DNA from: Arthrobacter rhizosphaerae
Lineage (GTDB): Bacteria; Actinomycetota; Actinomycetes; Actinomycetales; Micrococcaceae
DNA: 64,000 nucleotides
Assembly: GCF_023062595.1 (NCBI RefSeq)
Contig: NZ_JALLAN010000013.1
Coordinates: forward strand, 98,504 to 162,503
Direction of reading: 5' to 3'
Each line of letters starts with the position of its first letter. Position 1 is the first letter of the stretch. The notes below the pieces were generated by a model that saw only the letters and a program-made list of their open reading frames with translations, did not search any database and was not told the origin of the DNA. Both the position numbers and the translations under genes were made by a program. This document shows, in pieces, positions 48,873-57,344 of this stretch.

Positions 48873-49252
48873 AGTGACAGCCCACCTTCACGTGCACCGT
48901 CAGCAACAGCTGCGATCCGACCGTGGTACTTGTTACCACCGCGGTCGAAGACAACAGCTTCGATTCCGGCGGCCTTGGCGCGCTCAGCAACGAGTTCGCC
49001 AACGCGCTTAGCCTTGGCAGTCTTGTCGCCGTCGAATGCACGAAGGTCGGCTTCCATTGTGGAGGCGCCAGCCACGGTCAGGCCCTTGGTGTCATCGACA
49101 ACCTGGACGAATATGTGGCGTGCGGAACGGTTGACGACCAGACGAGGACGTACAGCCGTACCTGAGAGGCGCTTGCGGATACGAAGCTGGCGACGGCTGC
49201 GTGCGGCAGACTTGCTCTTGTTCGTACGCTTCTTGTTAATTGCTATGGCCAT
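48869..49252 (-). CDS. rplR: 50S ribosomal protein L18
   Basis: L18 binds 5S rRNA. The 127-residue protein has RLSGTAVRPRLVVNRSARHIFVQVVDD and ends AFDRGGNKYHGRIAAVADGAREGGL, which are diagnostic. It follows rplF after two bases. Confidence 0.98.
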   Translation of the reverse strand: MAIAINKKRTNKSKSAARSRRQLRIRKRLSGTAVRPRLVVNRSARHIFVQVVDDTKGLTVAGASTMEADLRAFDGDKTAKAKRVGELVAERAKAAGIEAVVFDRGGNKYHGRIAAVADGAREGGLSL

Positions 49253-49254
49253 GG

Positions 49255-49791
49255 TTACTTACCAGCCTTTCCGACCTTGCGGCGGATGACTTCGCCGGCA
49301 TAGCGGATGCCCTTGCCCTTATAGGGGTCCGGCTTCCGCAGCTTGCGAATGTTGGCAGCAACTTCGCCGACCTGCTGCTTGTTAATACCAGAGACAGAGA
49401 GCTTGGTCGGACCCTCTACTGCAAAGGTGATGCCGTTCGGTGCCGAGACGTTGACGGGGTGGCTGTAGCCCAGAGCGAACTCCAGGTCAGAACCCTTGGC
49501 CTGAACGCGGTAACCGGTACCGACAATTTCAAGCTTCTTCTCGTAGCCTGCGGTGACGCCCTGGATCATGTTTGCGATCAGGGTGCGTGTCAGGCCGTGC
49601 AGCGAACGGGAGGCGCGCTCGTCGTTCGGGCGGGCGACAGTCAGGGTGCCTTCTTCCAGGGATACCTCGATCGGGCTGGGCACAGTGTGGCTCAGCTCGC
49701 CTTTGGAACCCTTGACGCTGACGACAGAGCCGTCAACCTTGACCTCAACGCCGGCAGGAACGGTGATGGGGAGACGTCCAATACGTGACAT
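49255..49791 (-). CDS. rplF: 50S ribosomal protein L6
   Basis: L6 lies near the factor-binding site. The 178-residue protein begins MSRIGRLPITVPAGVEV, and the C-terminal half has RKPDPYKGKGIRYAGEVIRRKVGKAGK, both typical. It is separated from rpsH by 18 bases. Confidence 0.99.
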   Translation of the reverse strand: MSRIGRLPITVPAGVEVKVDGSVVSVKGSKGELSHTVPSPIEVSLEEGTLTVARPNDERASRSLHGLTRTLIANMIQGVTAGYEKKLEIVGTGYRVQAKGSDLEFALGYSHPVNVSAPNGITFAVEGPTKLSVSGINKQQVGEVAANIRKLRKPDPYKGKGIRYAGEVIRRKVGKAGK

Positions 49792-49809
49792 TATTCTCTT
49801 CCTTTCCCG

Positions 49810-50208
49810 TTACCAGACGTAAGCGAGGACTTCGCCGCCCACGCCCTTCTTGCCGGCCTGCTTGTCAGTCAAGAGGCCGGAAGAGGTGGACAGGATTGCG
49901 ACACCCAGGCCACCGAGCACGTGCGGCAGGTTGGTGGACTTTGCGTAAACGCGCAGTCCCGGCTTGGAAATACGACGAACGCCAGCAATTGAACGCTCGC
50001 GGTTCGGGCCGAACTTGAGCTCGAGGGTCAGCTTCTTGCCAACCTCAGCGTCTTCTTCTTTCCAGGAGGCGATGTAACCTTCGGCCTTCAGGATGTCAGC
50101 GACGCGTGCCTTGAGCTTGCTGTAAGGCATAGACACGGAATCGTGGTATGCCGAGTTTGCGTTGCGCAGACGCGTAAGCATATCTGCGACAGGATCTGTC
50201 ATAGTCAT
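49810..50208 (-). CDS. rpsH: 30S ribosomal protein S8
   Basis: S8 binds the central domain of 16S rRNA. The 132-residue protein starts MTMTDPVADMLTRLRNANSAYHDSVSMPYSKLK and ends STSSGLLTDKQAGKKGVGGEVLAYVW. The 93-base gap before it, where many bacteria have rpsN/rpsZ, contains no S14 gene. Confidence 0.99.
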   Translation of the reverse strand: MTMTDPVADMLTRLRNANSAYHDSVSMPYSKLKARVADILKAEGYIASWKEEDAEVGKKLTLELKFGPNRERSIAGVRRISKPGLRVYAKSTNLPHVLGGLGVAILSTSSGLLTDKQAGKKGVGGEVLAYVW

Positions 50209-50301
50209 GTGGGCTCTTGCCCTTCCTCATAACGGTTTCCGCTGGCTGGTCCGGGAATCAATTCCCAGTACCTGGTCAGGCGGACCTTTTATGTAGCTAG
50301 A

Positions 50302-50883
50302 TTAATCTTCGGTCTTGAACGGGAAGCCAAGCGCCTTCAGCAGCGCGCGGCCTTCGTCATCGGTCTTTGCAGTGGTGACAACCGTGATGTCCATACCGCG
50401 AACGCGGTCAATGGAATCCTGGTCGATCTCGTGGAACATAACCTGCTCGGTCAGACCGAAGGTGTAGTTGCCGTTGCCATCGAACTGCTTGCCGCTGAGG
50501 CCGCGGAAGTCGCGGATACGGGGCAGTGCGAGGGTTACCAGGCGGTCCAGGAATTCCCACATGCGGTCTCCACGCAGAGTTGCGTGTGCACCGATGGGCA
50601 TGCCTTCGCGCAGCTTGAACTGAGCGATCGACTTGCGGGCCTTGGTGACCTGGGGCTTCTGGCCTGTGATCAGGGTGAGGTCGCGGACAGCGCCGTCGAT
50701 CAGCTTGGAGTCCTTTGCGGCATCTCCAACACCCATGTTCACGACAACCTTGACCAGGCGCGGAACCTGGTTAATGTTCTCGTACTTGAATTCCTCAACA
50801 AGCGTGTCCTTGATGGAATCCGCGTACTTGGTCTTCAGACGAGGAACGATCTTGCTTGCCGGAGTCTCGAGAGTCTCAGTCAT
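50302..50883 (-). CDS. rplE: 50S ribosomal protein L5
   Basis: L5 binds 5S rRNA in the central protuberance. The 193-residue protein has VPRLVKVVVNMGVGDAAKDSKLIDGA and FRGLSGKQFDGNGNYTFGLTEQVMFHEID. The stop of rplX overlaps its start (ATG within TAATG-like context). Confidence 0.99.
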   Translation of the reverse strand: MTETLETPASKIVPRLKTKYADSIKDTLVEEFKYENINQVPRLVKVVVNMGVGDAAKDSKLIDGAVRDLTLITGQKPQVTKARKSIAQFKLREGMPIGAHATLRGDRMWEFLDRLVTLALPRIRDFRGLSGKQFDGNGNYTFGLTEQVMFHEIDQDSIDRVRGMDITVVTTAKTDDEGRALLKALGFPFKTED

Positions 50884-51242
50884 TAGATGTCCTTCCCGGA
50901 GCTCTTGGCCACGCGTACGCGCACTTCACGCTTCACGCCATCGCGCTCAACGGTCTCGGTGCGGAAACCTACGCGGGTGGGCTTCTTGGTGGACGGGTCA
51001 ACCAGAGCCACGTTGGAGATGTGGATTGAAGCCTCAACGACCTCGATGCCACCGGTCTTGGTGCCGCGCTGCGACTGACCGACCTTGGTGTGCTTGGTTA
51101 CGCGGTTAATGCCTTCAACCAACACGCGGTTGGTCTCGGGGAATACGCGCAGAACCTTGCCCTGCTTGCCACGGTCGCCGCCGCGCTCAGCCTTGGCGCC
51201 AGTGATGACCTGAACGAGGTCACCCTTCTTGATCTTAGCCAT
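50883..51242 (-). CDS. rplX: 50S ribosomal protein L24
   Basis: L24 is an early-assembly KOW protein. The 119-residue protein has IKKGDLVQVITGAKAERGGDRGKQGKVLRVFPETNRVLVEGIN, the KOW signature. It lies three bases after rplN. Confidence 0.98.
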   Translation of the reverse strand: MAKIKKGDLVQVITGAKAERGGDRGKQGKVLRVFPETNRVLVEGINRVTKHTKVGQSQRGTKTGGIEVVEASIHISNVALVDPSTKKPTRVGFRTETVERDGVKREVRVRVAKSSGKDI

Positions 51243-51245
51243 GGA

Positions 51246-51614
51246 CTACAGCACCTCCGGAGCCAGAGAAACGATCTTCATGAACTTCTTGTCACGGAGC
51301 TCACGACCAACCGGTCCGAAGATACGGGTGCCGCGGGGGTCACCGTCGTTCTTCAGGATTACAGCTGCGTTCTCGTCAAACTTGATGTAGGAACCATCCG
51401 CACGGCGGCGTTCCTTCTTGGTACGGACGATGACGGCCTTAACCACATCGCCCTTCTTTACGTTGCCGCCCGGGATTGCGTCCTTGACGGTAGCGACGAT
51501 GACGTCGCCAATGCCTGCGTAGCGACGGCCAGATCCACCGAGAACGCGAATGGTAAGGATTTCCTTAGCACCCGTGTTGTCGGCGACCTTGAGTCGCGAC
51601 TCCTGCTGAATCAC
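51246..51614 (-). CDS. rplN: 50S ribosomal protein L14
   Basis: L14 contacts the small subunit at a bridge. The 122-residue protein starts MIQQESRLKVADNTGAKEILTIRVLGGSGRRYA and ends DKKFMKIVSLAPEVL. It is the first gene of the spc operon here, after a 5' leader of about 240 bases. Confidence 0.99.
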   Translation of the reverse strand: MIQQESRLKVADNTGAKEILTIRVLGGSGRRYAGIGDVIVATVKDAIPGGNVKKGDVVKAVIVRTKKERRRADGSYIKFDENAAVILKNDGDPRGTRIFGPVGRELRDKKFMKIVSLAPEVL

Positions 51615-51973
51615 TGTTTACTCCTTGCGTCGCGCGGGTTCTCAGACCGAAAATCTTCCTACGGAATGAGCCTTGCGGAACGGTTGATCGGGGTGTCTCT
51701 TGACCTGCCTGGATTTTGCCAGACCAGGCCTAAACTCCCGTGCCAAAAACATTTGCTTCCCAGGCGAATCCTGACTGCTCAGGACGCAAGGGGGCACTAT
51801 GCCGTGGCACGATTGTTTACGAGGTTGATGACAGCGCACGAACGGCGCCATACAAACTCAATATCCTAGCACAATTCTTCTGGGTCCCCATATCACATGG
51901 AGACGCGGAAACCCCCGCTCCCAAAGGGAACGGGGGTTTCCAATGCAGCTTCGCTTCAGCAAAGCCGATGGTG
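51615..51973 (-). promoter_or_regulatory. rplN promoter and ~240-nt leader, with the upstream terminator
   Basis: This 359-base gap has no gene. On the minus strand TGCTAGGAT is an extended -10 (TAGGAT at 51863-51868), without a good -35. RNA would begin near 51856. The leader can form GCCTGG/CCAGGC (51707-51729) and TCCTGA/TCAGGA (51769-51784) hairpins. AAGGAG lies just before the rplN start. The rpsQ terminator (51907-51941) is at the far end. Confidence 0.55.
51907..51941 (-). terminator. S10 operon terminator after rpsQ
   Basis: GGAAACCCCCG(CTCCC) pairs with (GGGAA)CGGGGGTTTCC around AAA, with A/U-rich ends on both strands. It lies 33 bases after the rpsQ stop and separates the S10 and spc operons. 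Confidence 0.85.
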
Positions 51974-52285
51974 TTACTTGGCCTTTTCGAGGATCTCCAC
52001 AAGCCGCCAGTTCTTAGTGGCGGACAGCGGGCGGGTCTCGGCGATGAGCACGAGATCGCCGATGCCGGCGATGTTCTGCTCGTCGTGAGCCTTGACCTTC
52101 GAGGTGCGGCGGATGACCTTGCCGTACAGGGCGTGCTTCACGCGGTCTTCAACCTGGACAACGATGGTCTTTTCCATCTTGTCCGAGACCACGTAGCCAC
52201 GACGCGTCTTACGGTAACCGCGCTGCTCAGCCGTAGCTGCCGCAGCAGAAACAGTTTCCGTCACGTTCTCGTCCTTTTCACTCAC
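51974..52285 (-). CDS. rpsQ: 30S ribosomal protein S17
   Basis: The 103-residue OB-fold protein has RKTRRGYVVSDKMEKTIVVQVEDRVKHALYGKVIRRTSKVKAHDE, the S17 signature, after a 20-residue Glu/Ala/Thr-rich N-terminal extension. It is the last gene of the S10 operon and overlaps rpmC by four bases. Confidence 0.98.
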   Translation of the reverse strand: MSEKDENVTETVSAAAATAEQRGYRKTRRGYVVSDKMEKTIVVQVEDRVKHALYGKVIRRTSKVKAHDEQNIAGIGDLVLIAETRPLSATKNWRLVEILEKAK

Positions 52286-52617
52286 TTGGCGTCCTCCTCG
52301 GTCTCAGCTTCGGCCGGCTTTTCAGCCTTCTCAGCCTTGGCTGCTGACTTCTTGGACTTCTTTTCTTCCTTGGCTTCCACAACCGGTGCGGCAACCTCGG
52401 CACGAATGCCCAGCTCGCGCTCACGGAGAACGGTGTAGATGCGAGCGATGTCCTTCTTTACCGCGCGCAGACGACCGTGGTTCTCCAGCTGACCGGTGGC
52501 GGACTGAAAACGCAGGTTGAACAGCTCTTCCTTGGACTTGCGGAGTTCTTCAACGAGACGCTCGTTGTCGAAACCGTCCAGCTGTGCGGGTGCGAGATCC
52601 TTCGACCCTACTGCCAT
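52282..52617 (-). CDS. rpmC: 50S ribosomal protein L29 with long C-terminal tail
   Basis: L29 sits at the tunnel exit. The core (about 10-75) has LVEELRKSKEELFNLRFQSATGQLENHGRLRAVKKDIARIYTVLRERELGI. A further 36 residues, rich in Lys, Ala and Glu, extend beyond the normal ~65-70-residue length. It follows rplP after two bases. Confidence 0.98.
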   Translation of the reverse strand: MAVGSKDLAPAQLDGFDNERLVEELRKSKEELFNLRFQSATGQLENHGRLRAVKKDIARIYTVLRERELGIRAEVAAPVVEAKEEKKSKKSAAKAEKAEKPAEAETEEDAK

Positions 52618-52619
52618 TT

Positions 52620-53036
52620 CTATTCACCACCTTCGCGACGCACAATGCGTGCCTTCAACGGGAGCTTGTGGATTGCAAGGCGCAGGGCCTCGCGAGCTAC
52701 CTCTTCATTGACACCGGAGAGTTCGAAGAGAACCCGGCCCGGCTTGACGTTTGCAACCCACCACTCCGGAGAACCCTTACCGGAACCCATACGGGTTTCA
52801 GCAGGCTTCTTCGTCAGCGGACGGTCCGGGTAGATGTTGATCCAGACCTTACCGCCACGCTTGATGTGGCGGGTCATTGCAATACGTGCGGATTCGATCT
52901 GACGGTTAGTGACGTATGCCGGGCTCAGAGCCTGGATGCCGTACTCACCGAAGGAGACCTTGGTGCCGCCCGTAGCAGCGCCGGAACGACCCGGGTGGTG
53001 CTGCTTACGGTGCTTGACTCGACGTGGGATAAGCAT
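52620..53036 (-). CDS. rplP: 50S ribosomal protein L16
   Basis: L16 helps shape the A site. The 138-residue protein has MLIPRRVKHRKQHHPGRSGAATGGTKVSFGEYGIQAL and MGSGKGSPEWWVANVKPGRVLFEL. It adjoins rpsC with no spacing. Confidence 0.99.
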   Translation of the reverse strand: MLIPRRVKHRKQHHPGRSGAATGGTKVSFGEYGIQALSPAYVTNRQIESARIAMTRHIKRGGKVWINIYPDRPLTKKPAETRMGSGKGSPEWWVANVKPGRVLFELSGVNEEVAREALRLAIHKLPLKARIVRREGGE

Positions 53037-53873
53037 TTAAGCCTGTCCTCCTTCTACTGCAGCGGGTGCAGCCTCAACTGCCGGAGCGGCTTCAGCAGCA
53101 GGAGCTGCTTCGGCTGCCGGACGGTCGGTACGACGACGGCGGTCACCACGGTCAGCGCCACCCGGGCGGCCCGGACGGTCGCTGGCACCACGGCCACGGG
53201 ACGGAGCAGCAGCTGCTTGCTGTGCCAGTTCCTTGGCGGTGACGTCACCCTTGTAGATCCAGACCTTCACGCCAATGCGGCCGAAGGTGGTCTTGGCCTC
53301 GTAGAAGCCATAGTCGATGTTCGCGCGGAGGGTGTGCAGGGGCACACGGCCTTCACGGTAGAACTCCGAGCGGGACATTTCTGCGCCACCCAAACGACCG
53401 GAGCAAGCGATACGGATACCCTTGGCACCGGCGCGCTGTGCTGACTGCATTGCCTTCTTCATCGCACGGCGGAAAGCCACACGGGAAGTCAGCTGCTCTG
53501 CAACACCCTGGGCAACAAGCTGGGCTTCCATCTCGGGGTTCTTGACCTCGAGGATGTTCAGCTGAACCTGCTTGCCGGTGAGCTTTTCGAGCTCGCCACG
53601 GATGCGGTCTGCCTCGGCGCCGCGGCGGCCGATAACGATGCCCGGACGTGCCGTGTGGATGTCCACGCGGACACGGTCGCGGGTGCGCTCGATCTCAACC
53701 TTGGCGATACCGGCGCGCTCCATGCCCGTGGACATGAGCTGGCGGATACGGATGTCTTCGCGAACGAAGTCCTTGTACCGCTGGCCGGCCTTGGTGCTGT
53801 CAGCGAACCAGTGCGATACGTGATCGGTGGTGATGCCGAGTCGGAACCCGTGCGGGTTTACTTTCTGTCCCAC
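53037..53873 (-). CDS. rpsC: 30S ribosomal protein S3 with RG/Ala-rich tail
   Basis: S3 lines the mRNA entry channel. The core (1-212) begins MGQKVNPHGFRLGITTDHVSHWFAD, with the KH domain GIVIGRRGAEADRIRGEL and GRLGGAEMSRSEFYREGRVPLHTLRANIDYG. A C-terminal tail of about 65 residues is Arg/Gly-rich and then Ala/Glu/Pro-rich with EAAPA repeats, longer than in E. coli. Confidence 0.99.
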   Translation of the reverse strand: MGQKVNPHGFRLGITTDHVSHWFADSTKAGQRYKDFVREDIRIRQLMSTGMERAGIAKVEIERTRDRVRVDIHTARPGIVIGRRGAEADRIRGELEKLTGKQVQLNILEVKNPEMEAQLVAQGVAEQLTSRVAFRRAMKKAMQSAQRAGAKGIRIACSGRLGGAEMSRSEFYREGRVPLHTLRANIDYGFYEAKTTFGRIGVKVWIYKGDVTAKELAQQAAAAPSRGRGASDRPGRPGGADRGDRRRRTDRPAAEAAPAAEAAPAVEAAPAAVEGGQA

Positions 53874-54239
53874 TTAGCGAGCCTCCTCTTTCTCCGGGGT
53901 AGCGACTACCACGGTGATGTGGCTGGTGCGCTTCTTGATCTGAAATGCACGACCCTGAGCACGCGGCTGGAACCGCTTCATGGTCGGGCCTTCATCAACA
54001 AACGCTTCGCTGATGATGAGGTCACCTTCGTCAAACGCCACGCCGTCGCGGTCCGCGAGGACCCGGGCGTTGGAGATTGCCGACTGTACTACCTTGAATA
54101 CCGGCTCAGAAGCTGCCTGGGGGGCAAACTTCAGAATTGCCAGAGCCTCGTTCGCTTGCTTACCACGAACAAGGTTGACGACGCGCCGGGCCTTCATAGG
54201 CGTTACGCGGATGTGACGCGCAATTGCCTTGGCTTCCAT
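53874..54239 (-). CDS. rplV: 50S ribosomal protein L22
   Basis: L22 reaches into the exit tunnel with its beta hairpin, the site of macrolide-resistance changes. The 121-residue protein has AIARHIRVTPMKARRVVNLVRGKQ and PTMKRFQPRAQGRAFQIKKRTSHITVVV. No hairpin insertion is visible. Confidence 0.99.
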   Translation of the reverse strand: MEAKAIARHIRVTPMKARRVVNLVRGKQANEALAILKFAPQAASEPVFKVVQSAISNARVLADRDGVAFDEGDLIISEAFVDEGPTMKRFQPRAQGRAFQIKKRTSHITVVVATPEKEEAR

Positions 54240-54277
54240 TGCTTTCCTTCTCTCGTCTTTGACGTAAGTGCAGGCGC

Positions 54278-54559
54278 CTAGCGGCGCTTGCCCTTACGGT
54301 CGTCCTTGACATGGCCGCGGAATGTCCGCGTGGGAGCGAATTCGCCGAGCTTGTGCCCGACCATCGACTCGGTGACAAACACCGGAATGTGCTTGCGTCC
54401 GTCGTGCACGGCGATCGTGTGGCCGAGCATGTCGGGGACGATCATCGAGCGGCGGGACCAGGTCTTGATGACGTTCTTGGTGCCCTTTTCGTTTTCCCTG
54501 GCTACCTTTACAAAGAGGTGCTGGTCAACGAAAGGACCTTTTTTCAGGCTGCGTGGCAT
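54278..54559 (-). CDS. rpsS: 30S ribosomal protein S19
   Basis: The 93-residue protein begins MPRSLKKGPFVDQHLFVKV and has TIAVHDGRKHIPVFVTESMVGHKLGEFAPTRTFRGH, diagnostic for S19. It follows rplB after 12 bases. Confidence 0.99.
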   Translation of the reverse strand: MPRSLKKGPFVDQHLFVKVARENEKGTKNVIKTWSRRSMIVPDMLGHTIAVHDGRKHIPVFVTESMVGHKLGEFAPTRTFRGHVKDDRKGKRR

Positions 54560-54571
54560 GTGTCCAGGCTC

Positions 54572-55411
54572 CTATCGCTTGTTCTTGCCAGTACGACGGC
54601 GACGAACAATAAGCTTGTCGCTCTCTTTGTTGGGGCGGCGGGTACGGCCTTCAGGCTTACCGTTCGGGTTGACCGGGTGTCGTCCACCGGAGGTCTTACC
54701 TTCACCACCACCGTGCGGGTGGTCAACCGGGTTCATGGCTACACCACGGACGGTCGGGCGGACGCCCTTCCAGCGCATACGGCCGGCCTTGCCCCAGTTG
54801 ATGTTCGACTGCTCAGCGTTACCAACTTCACCGACGGTTGCGCGGCAGCGCACATCGACGTTGCGGATTTCGCCGGAGGGCAGACGCAGCTGGGCGAAAC
54901 GGCCTTCCTTAGCGACGAGCTGTACAGAGGCGCCAGCGGAGCGGGCCATCTTGGCGCCACCACCCGGACGCAGTTCAACTGCGTGGATAACGGTACCCAC
55001 CGGGATGTTGCGCAGGGGCAGGTTGTTGCCAGGCTTGATGTCAGCGTTGGCACCTGCCTCTACGAAGTCGCCCTGGGACAGCTTGTTCGGCGCGATGATG
55101 TAACGCTTGGTGCCATCAACGTAGTGCAGGAGGGCGATGCGAGCCGTGCGGTTCGGATCGTACTCGATTTCGGCAACGCGGGCGTTGACGCCGTCCTTGT
55201 CGTGGCGACGGAAGTCGATCAGACGGTACTGGCGCTTGTGTCCACCACCCTTGTGACGGGTCGTGATCTTACCGGAGTTGTTACGGCCACCCTTTTTGGG
55301 CAACGGACGTACCAACGACTTTTCCGGCGTCGACCGCGTGATTTCAGTGAAGTCCGCTACGCTCGAGCCGCGACGGCCCGGGGTAGTCGGCTTATATTTA
55401 CGGATTCCCAT
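54572..55411 (-). CDS. rplB: 50S ribosomal protein L2
   Basis: L2 is needed for subunit joining and peptidyl transfer. The 279-residue protein has KYKPTTPGRRGSSVADF at the start and the conserved GVAMNPVDHPHGGGEGKTSGGRHPVNPNGKP, including the functionally important His of the PHGGGEG loop. Confidence 0.99.
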   Translation of the reverse strand: MGIRKYKPTTPGRRGSSVADFTEITRSTPEKSLVRPLPKKGGRNNSGKITTRHKGGGHKRQYRLIDFRRHDKDGVNARVAEIEYDPNRTARIALLHYVDGTKRYIIAPNKLSQGDFVEAGANADIKPGNNLPLRNIPVGTVIHAVELRPGGGAKMARSAGASVQLVAKEGRFAQLRLPSGEIRNVDVRCRATVGEVGNAEQSNINWGKAGRMRWKGVRPTVRGVAMNPVDHPHGGGEGKTSGGRHPVNPNGKPEGRTRRPNKESDKLIVRRRRTGKNKR

Positions 55412-55440
55412 AATTCATTTCCTCGTTAAAGTGGTCTCCG

Positions 55441-55746
55441 CTACGCGAGCGGACCGCCGAAGATGTCGATAGTGCCTTCTTTAAGGGTGACAATCGCACG
55501 CTTGGTGTTCTTGCGGGTACCCCATCCGAATTTGGTCCGCTTGCGCTTACCGGCACGGTTGATGGTGTTGATCGATTCGACCTTGACGGAGAAGATTTTC
55601 TCCACGGCCAGCTTGATCTCGGTCTTGTTCGAGCGGGGGTCCACCAGGAAGGTGTACTTGCCCTCATCGATCAGGCCGTAGCTTTTTTCCGACACGACAG
55701 GTGCAAGCACGACGTCGCGGGGGTCTTTGATGGTGGCTGCACTCAC
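55441..55746 (-). CDS. rplW: 50S ribosomal protein L23
   Basis: L23 is at the tunnel exit and docks the signal recognition particle and trigger factor. The 101-residue protein has IKDPRDVVLAPVVSEKSYGLIDEGKYTFLVDPRSNKTEIKLAVEKIFSVKV. Its ATG overlaps the rplD stop by four bases. Confidence 0.99.
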   Translation of the reverse strand: MSAATIKDPRDVVLAPVVSEKSYGLIDEGKYTFLVDPRSNKTEIKLAVEKIFSVKVESINTINRAGKRKRTKFGWGTRKNTKRAIVTLKEGTIDIFGGPLA

Positions 55747-56363
55747 TTGGCATCCTCCTCGTTCTTTGCAGCCTTGTCAGCAACGAATGCTTCGTAGGCA
55801 GCCTTGGTGAAGACTACGTCGTCAGAAACGAGAACGTCATAGGTGTTCAGCTGGTCTGCGTACAGAACGTGAACTTCCTCGAGGTTGCGCACGGACAGTG
55901 CTGCAACATCGTTGGCGCGCTCAATGACAACGAGCAGGTTCTTGCGCTCGGAAACGCCGCGCAGTGTTGCCAGTGCTTCTTTGGCAGACGGCTTGGTGCC
56001 GGCAACCAGTTCAGCAACAACGTGGATGCGTCCGTTGCGGGCGCGGTCAGACAACGCGCCGCGCAGTGCAGCAGCAATCATCTTCTTGGGGGTCCGCTGG
56101 CTGTAGTCACGCGGTGTGGGGCCGTGAACAACGCCACCACCGGTCATGTGAGGAGCACGGATTGAACCCTGACGGGCGCGGCCGGTGCCCTTCTGCTTGA
56201 ACGGCTTGCGACCTGCACCGGAAACTTCGGCGCGGGTCTTGGTCTTGTGGGTACCCTGGCGAGCAGCAGCGAGCTGTGCAACGACGACCTGGTGCAGCAA
56301 GGGCACGTTGGTCTGAACGTCGAAGATCTCTGCAGGCAGGTCAACCTTGACAGTGCTAGTCAT
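55743..56363 (-). CDS. rplD: 50S ribosomal protein L4
   Basis: L4 contributes a loop to the tunnel constriction. The 206-residue protein has TKTRAEVSGAGRKPFKQKGTGRARQGSIRAPHMTGGGVVHGPTPRDYSQRTPKK, the tunnel loop. A short acidic tail (KAAKNEEDAK) ends it. Confidence 0.99.
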   Translation of the reverse strand: MTSTVKVDLPAEIFDVQTNVPLLHQVVVAQLAAARQGTHKTKTRAEVSGAGRKPFKQKGTGRARQGSIRAPHMTGGGVVHGPTPRDYSQRTPKKMIAAALRGALSDRARNGRIHVVAELVAGTKPSAKEALATLRGVSERKNLLVVIERANDVAALSVRNLEEVHVLYADQLNTYDVLVSDDVVFTKAAYEAFVADKAAKNEEDAK

Positions 56364-56367
56364 TGAA

Positions 56368-57018
56368 CTAGGCTCCCTTCACGGCAGTGCGTACGAGTAC
56401 GACCTGGCCGCGGGCACCGGGAACGGCGCCCTTGATCAGGAGCAGCGACTTCTCGACGTCAACCGCGTGAACGGTGAGGTTCAGCGTGGTGTGACGGACG
56501 GCGCCCATGCGGCCGGCCATTTTCATGCCCTTGAAGACGCGGCTCGGGGTGGATGCGCCACCGATTGAACCGGGCTTACGGTGGTTCTTGTGTGCACCGT
56601 GGGAAGCTCCAACGCCGTGGAAGCCGTGACGCTTCATAACACCGGCGAAGCCCTTACCCTTGGTGGTGCCAACGACGTCGATCTTCTGGCCGGCTTCGAA
56701 GAGCTCAACTGAAAGCTCCTGGCCCAGCTCGTAAGAGTCAGCATCTGCAGTGCGCAGTTCGACGACGTGACGGCGAGGCGTGACGCCTGCCTTTTCAAAG
56801 TGACCAGCCAGGGGCTTGGTGACCTTGCGGGGGTCGATCTGGCCGTAGCCGATCTGAACGGCGACGTAGCCATCAGTCTCTGCGTTACGCAGCTGAGTGA
56901 TGACGTTCGAGTCAGCCTGGACCACAGTTACGGGGATGAGCTTGTTGTTCTCGTCCCAGACCTGGGTCATGCCGAGCTTCGTGCCCAGCAGGCCCTTTAC
57001 GTTACGGGTTGCGGTCAT
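56368..57018 (-). CDS. rplC: 50S ribosomal protein L3
   Basis: L3 helps set up the peptidyl transferase centre. The 216-residue protein begins with KGLLGTKLGMTQVWDENNKLIPVTVV and has VGTTKGKGFAGVMKRHGFHGVGASHGAHKNHRKPGSIG, including the modified-Gln-equivalent region. It follows rpsJ after 17 bases. Confidence 0.99.
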   Translation of the reverse strand: MTATRNVKGLLGTKLGMTQVWDENNKLIPVTVVQADSNVITQLRNAETDGYVAVQIGYGQIDPRKVTKPLAGHFEKAGVTPRRHVVELRTADADSYELGQELSVELFEAGQKIDVVGTTKGKGFAGVMKRHGFHGVGASHGAHKNHRKPGSIGGASTPSRVFKGMKMAGRMGAVRHTTLNLTVHAVDVEKSLLLIKGAVPGARGQVVLVRTAVKGA

Positions 57019-57035
57019 AGTCTCTCAGCACCTCC

Positions 57036-57344
57036 CTACAGCTTGATTTCGATGTTCACGTCGGCAGGCAGGTCGAGACGCATAAGCGAGTCAACGGCCT
57101 TCGGCGTGGGATCGATGATGTCGATCAGACGCTTGTGAGTACGCATTTCGAAGTGCTCACGGCTGTCCTTGTACTTGTGCGGAGAGCGGATTACGCAGTA
57201 AATGTTCTTCTCCGTCGGAAGCGGCACAGGGCCAACAACCGTTGCGCCTGCGCGCGTGACCGTCTCAACGATCTTCCGTGCTGAAACGTCAATGACCTCG
57301 TGATCATATGACTTCAGCCGGATGCGGATTTTTTGTCCCGCCAT
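57036..57344 (-). CDS. rpsJ: 30S ribosomal protein S10
   Basis: S10 is a 30S head protein that also links to NusB/NusG in antitermination. The 102-residue protein starts MAGQKIRIRLKSYDHEVID and has PTEKNIYCVIRSPHKYKDSREHFEMRTHKRLI. The ATG at 57344 is chosen because the family begins there; an open frame reaches 57602. It is the first gene of the S10 operon. Confidence 0.99.
   Translation of the reverse strand: MAGQKIRIRLKSYDHEVIDVSARKIVETVTRAGATVVGPVPLPTEKNIYCVIRSPHKYKDSREHFEMRTHKRLIDIIDPTPKAVDSLMRLDLPADVNIEIKL

Noticed and set aside
47703..49289. 528-codon open frame on the plus strand
   Set aside because: It is antisense to rplO, rpmD, rpsE and rplR, has repetitive Thr/Ala composition and no domain; it is a high-GC shadow frame.
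54311..55429. 372-codon open frame on the plus strand
   Set aside because: Antisense to rplB and rpsS, both certain genes; no recognisable motif.
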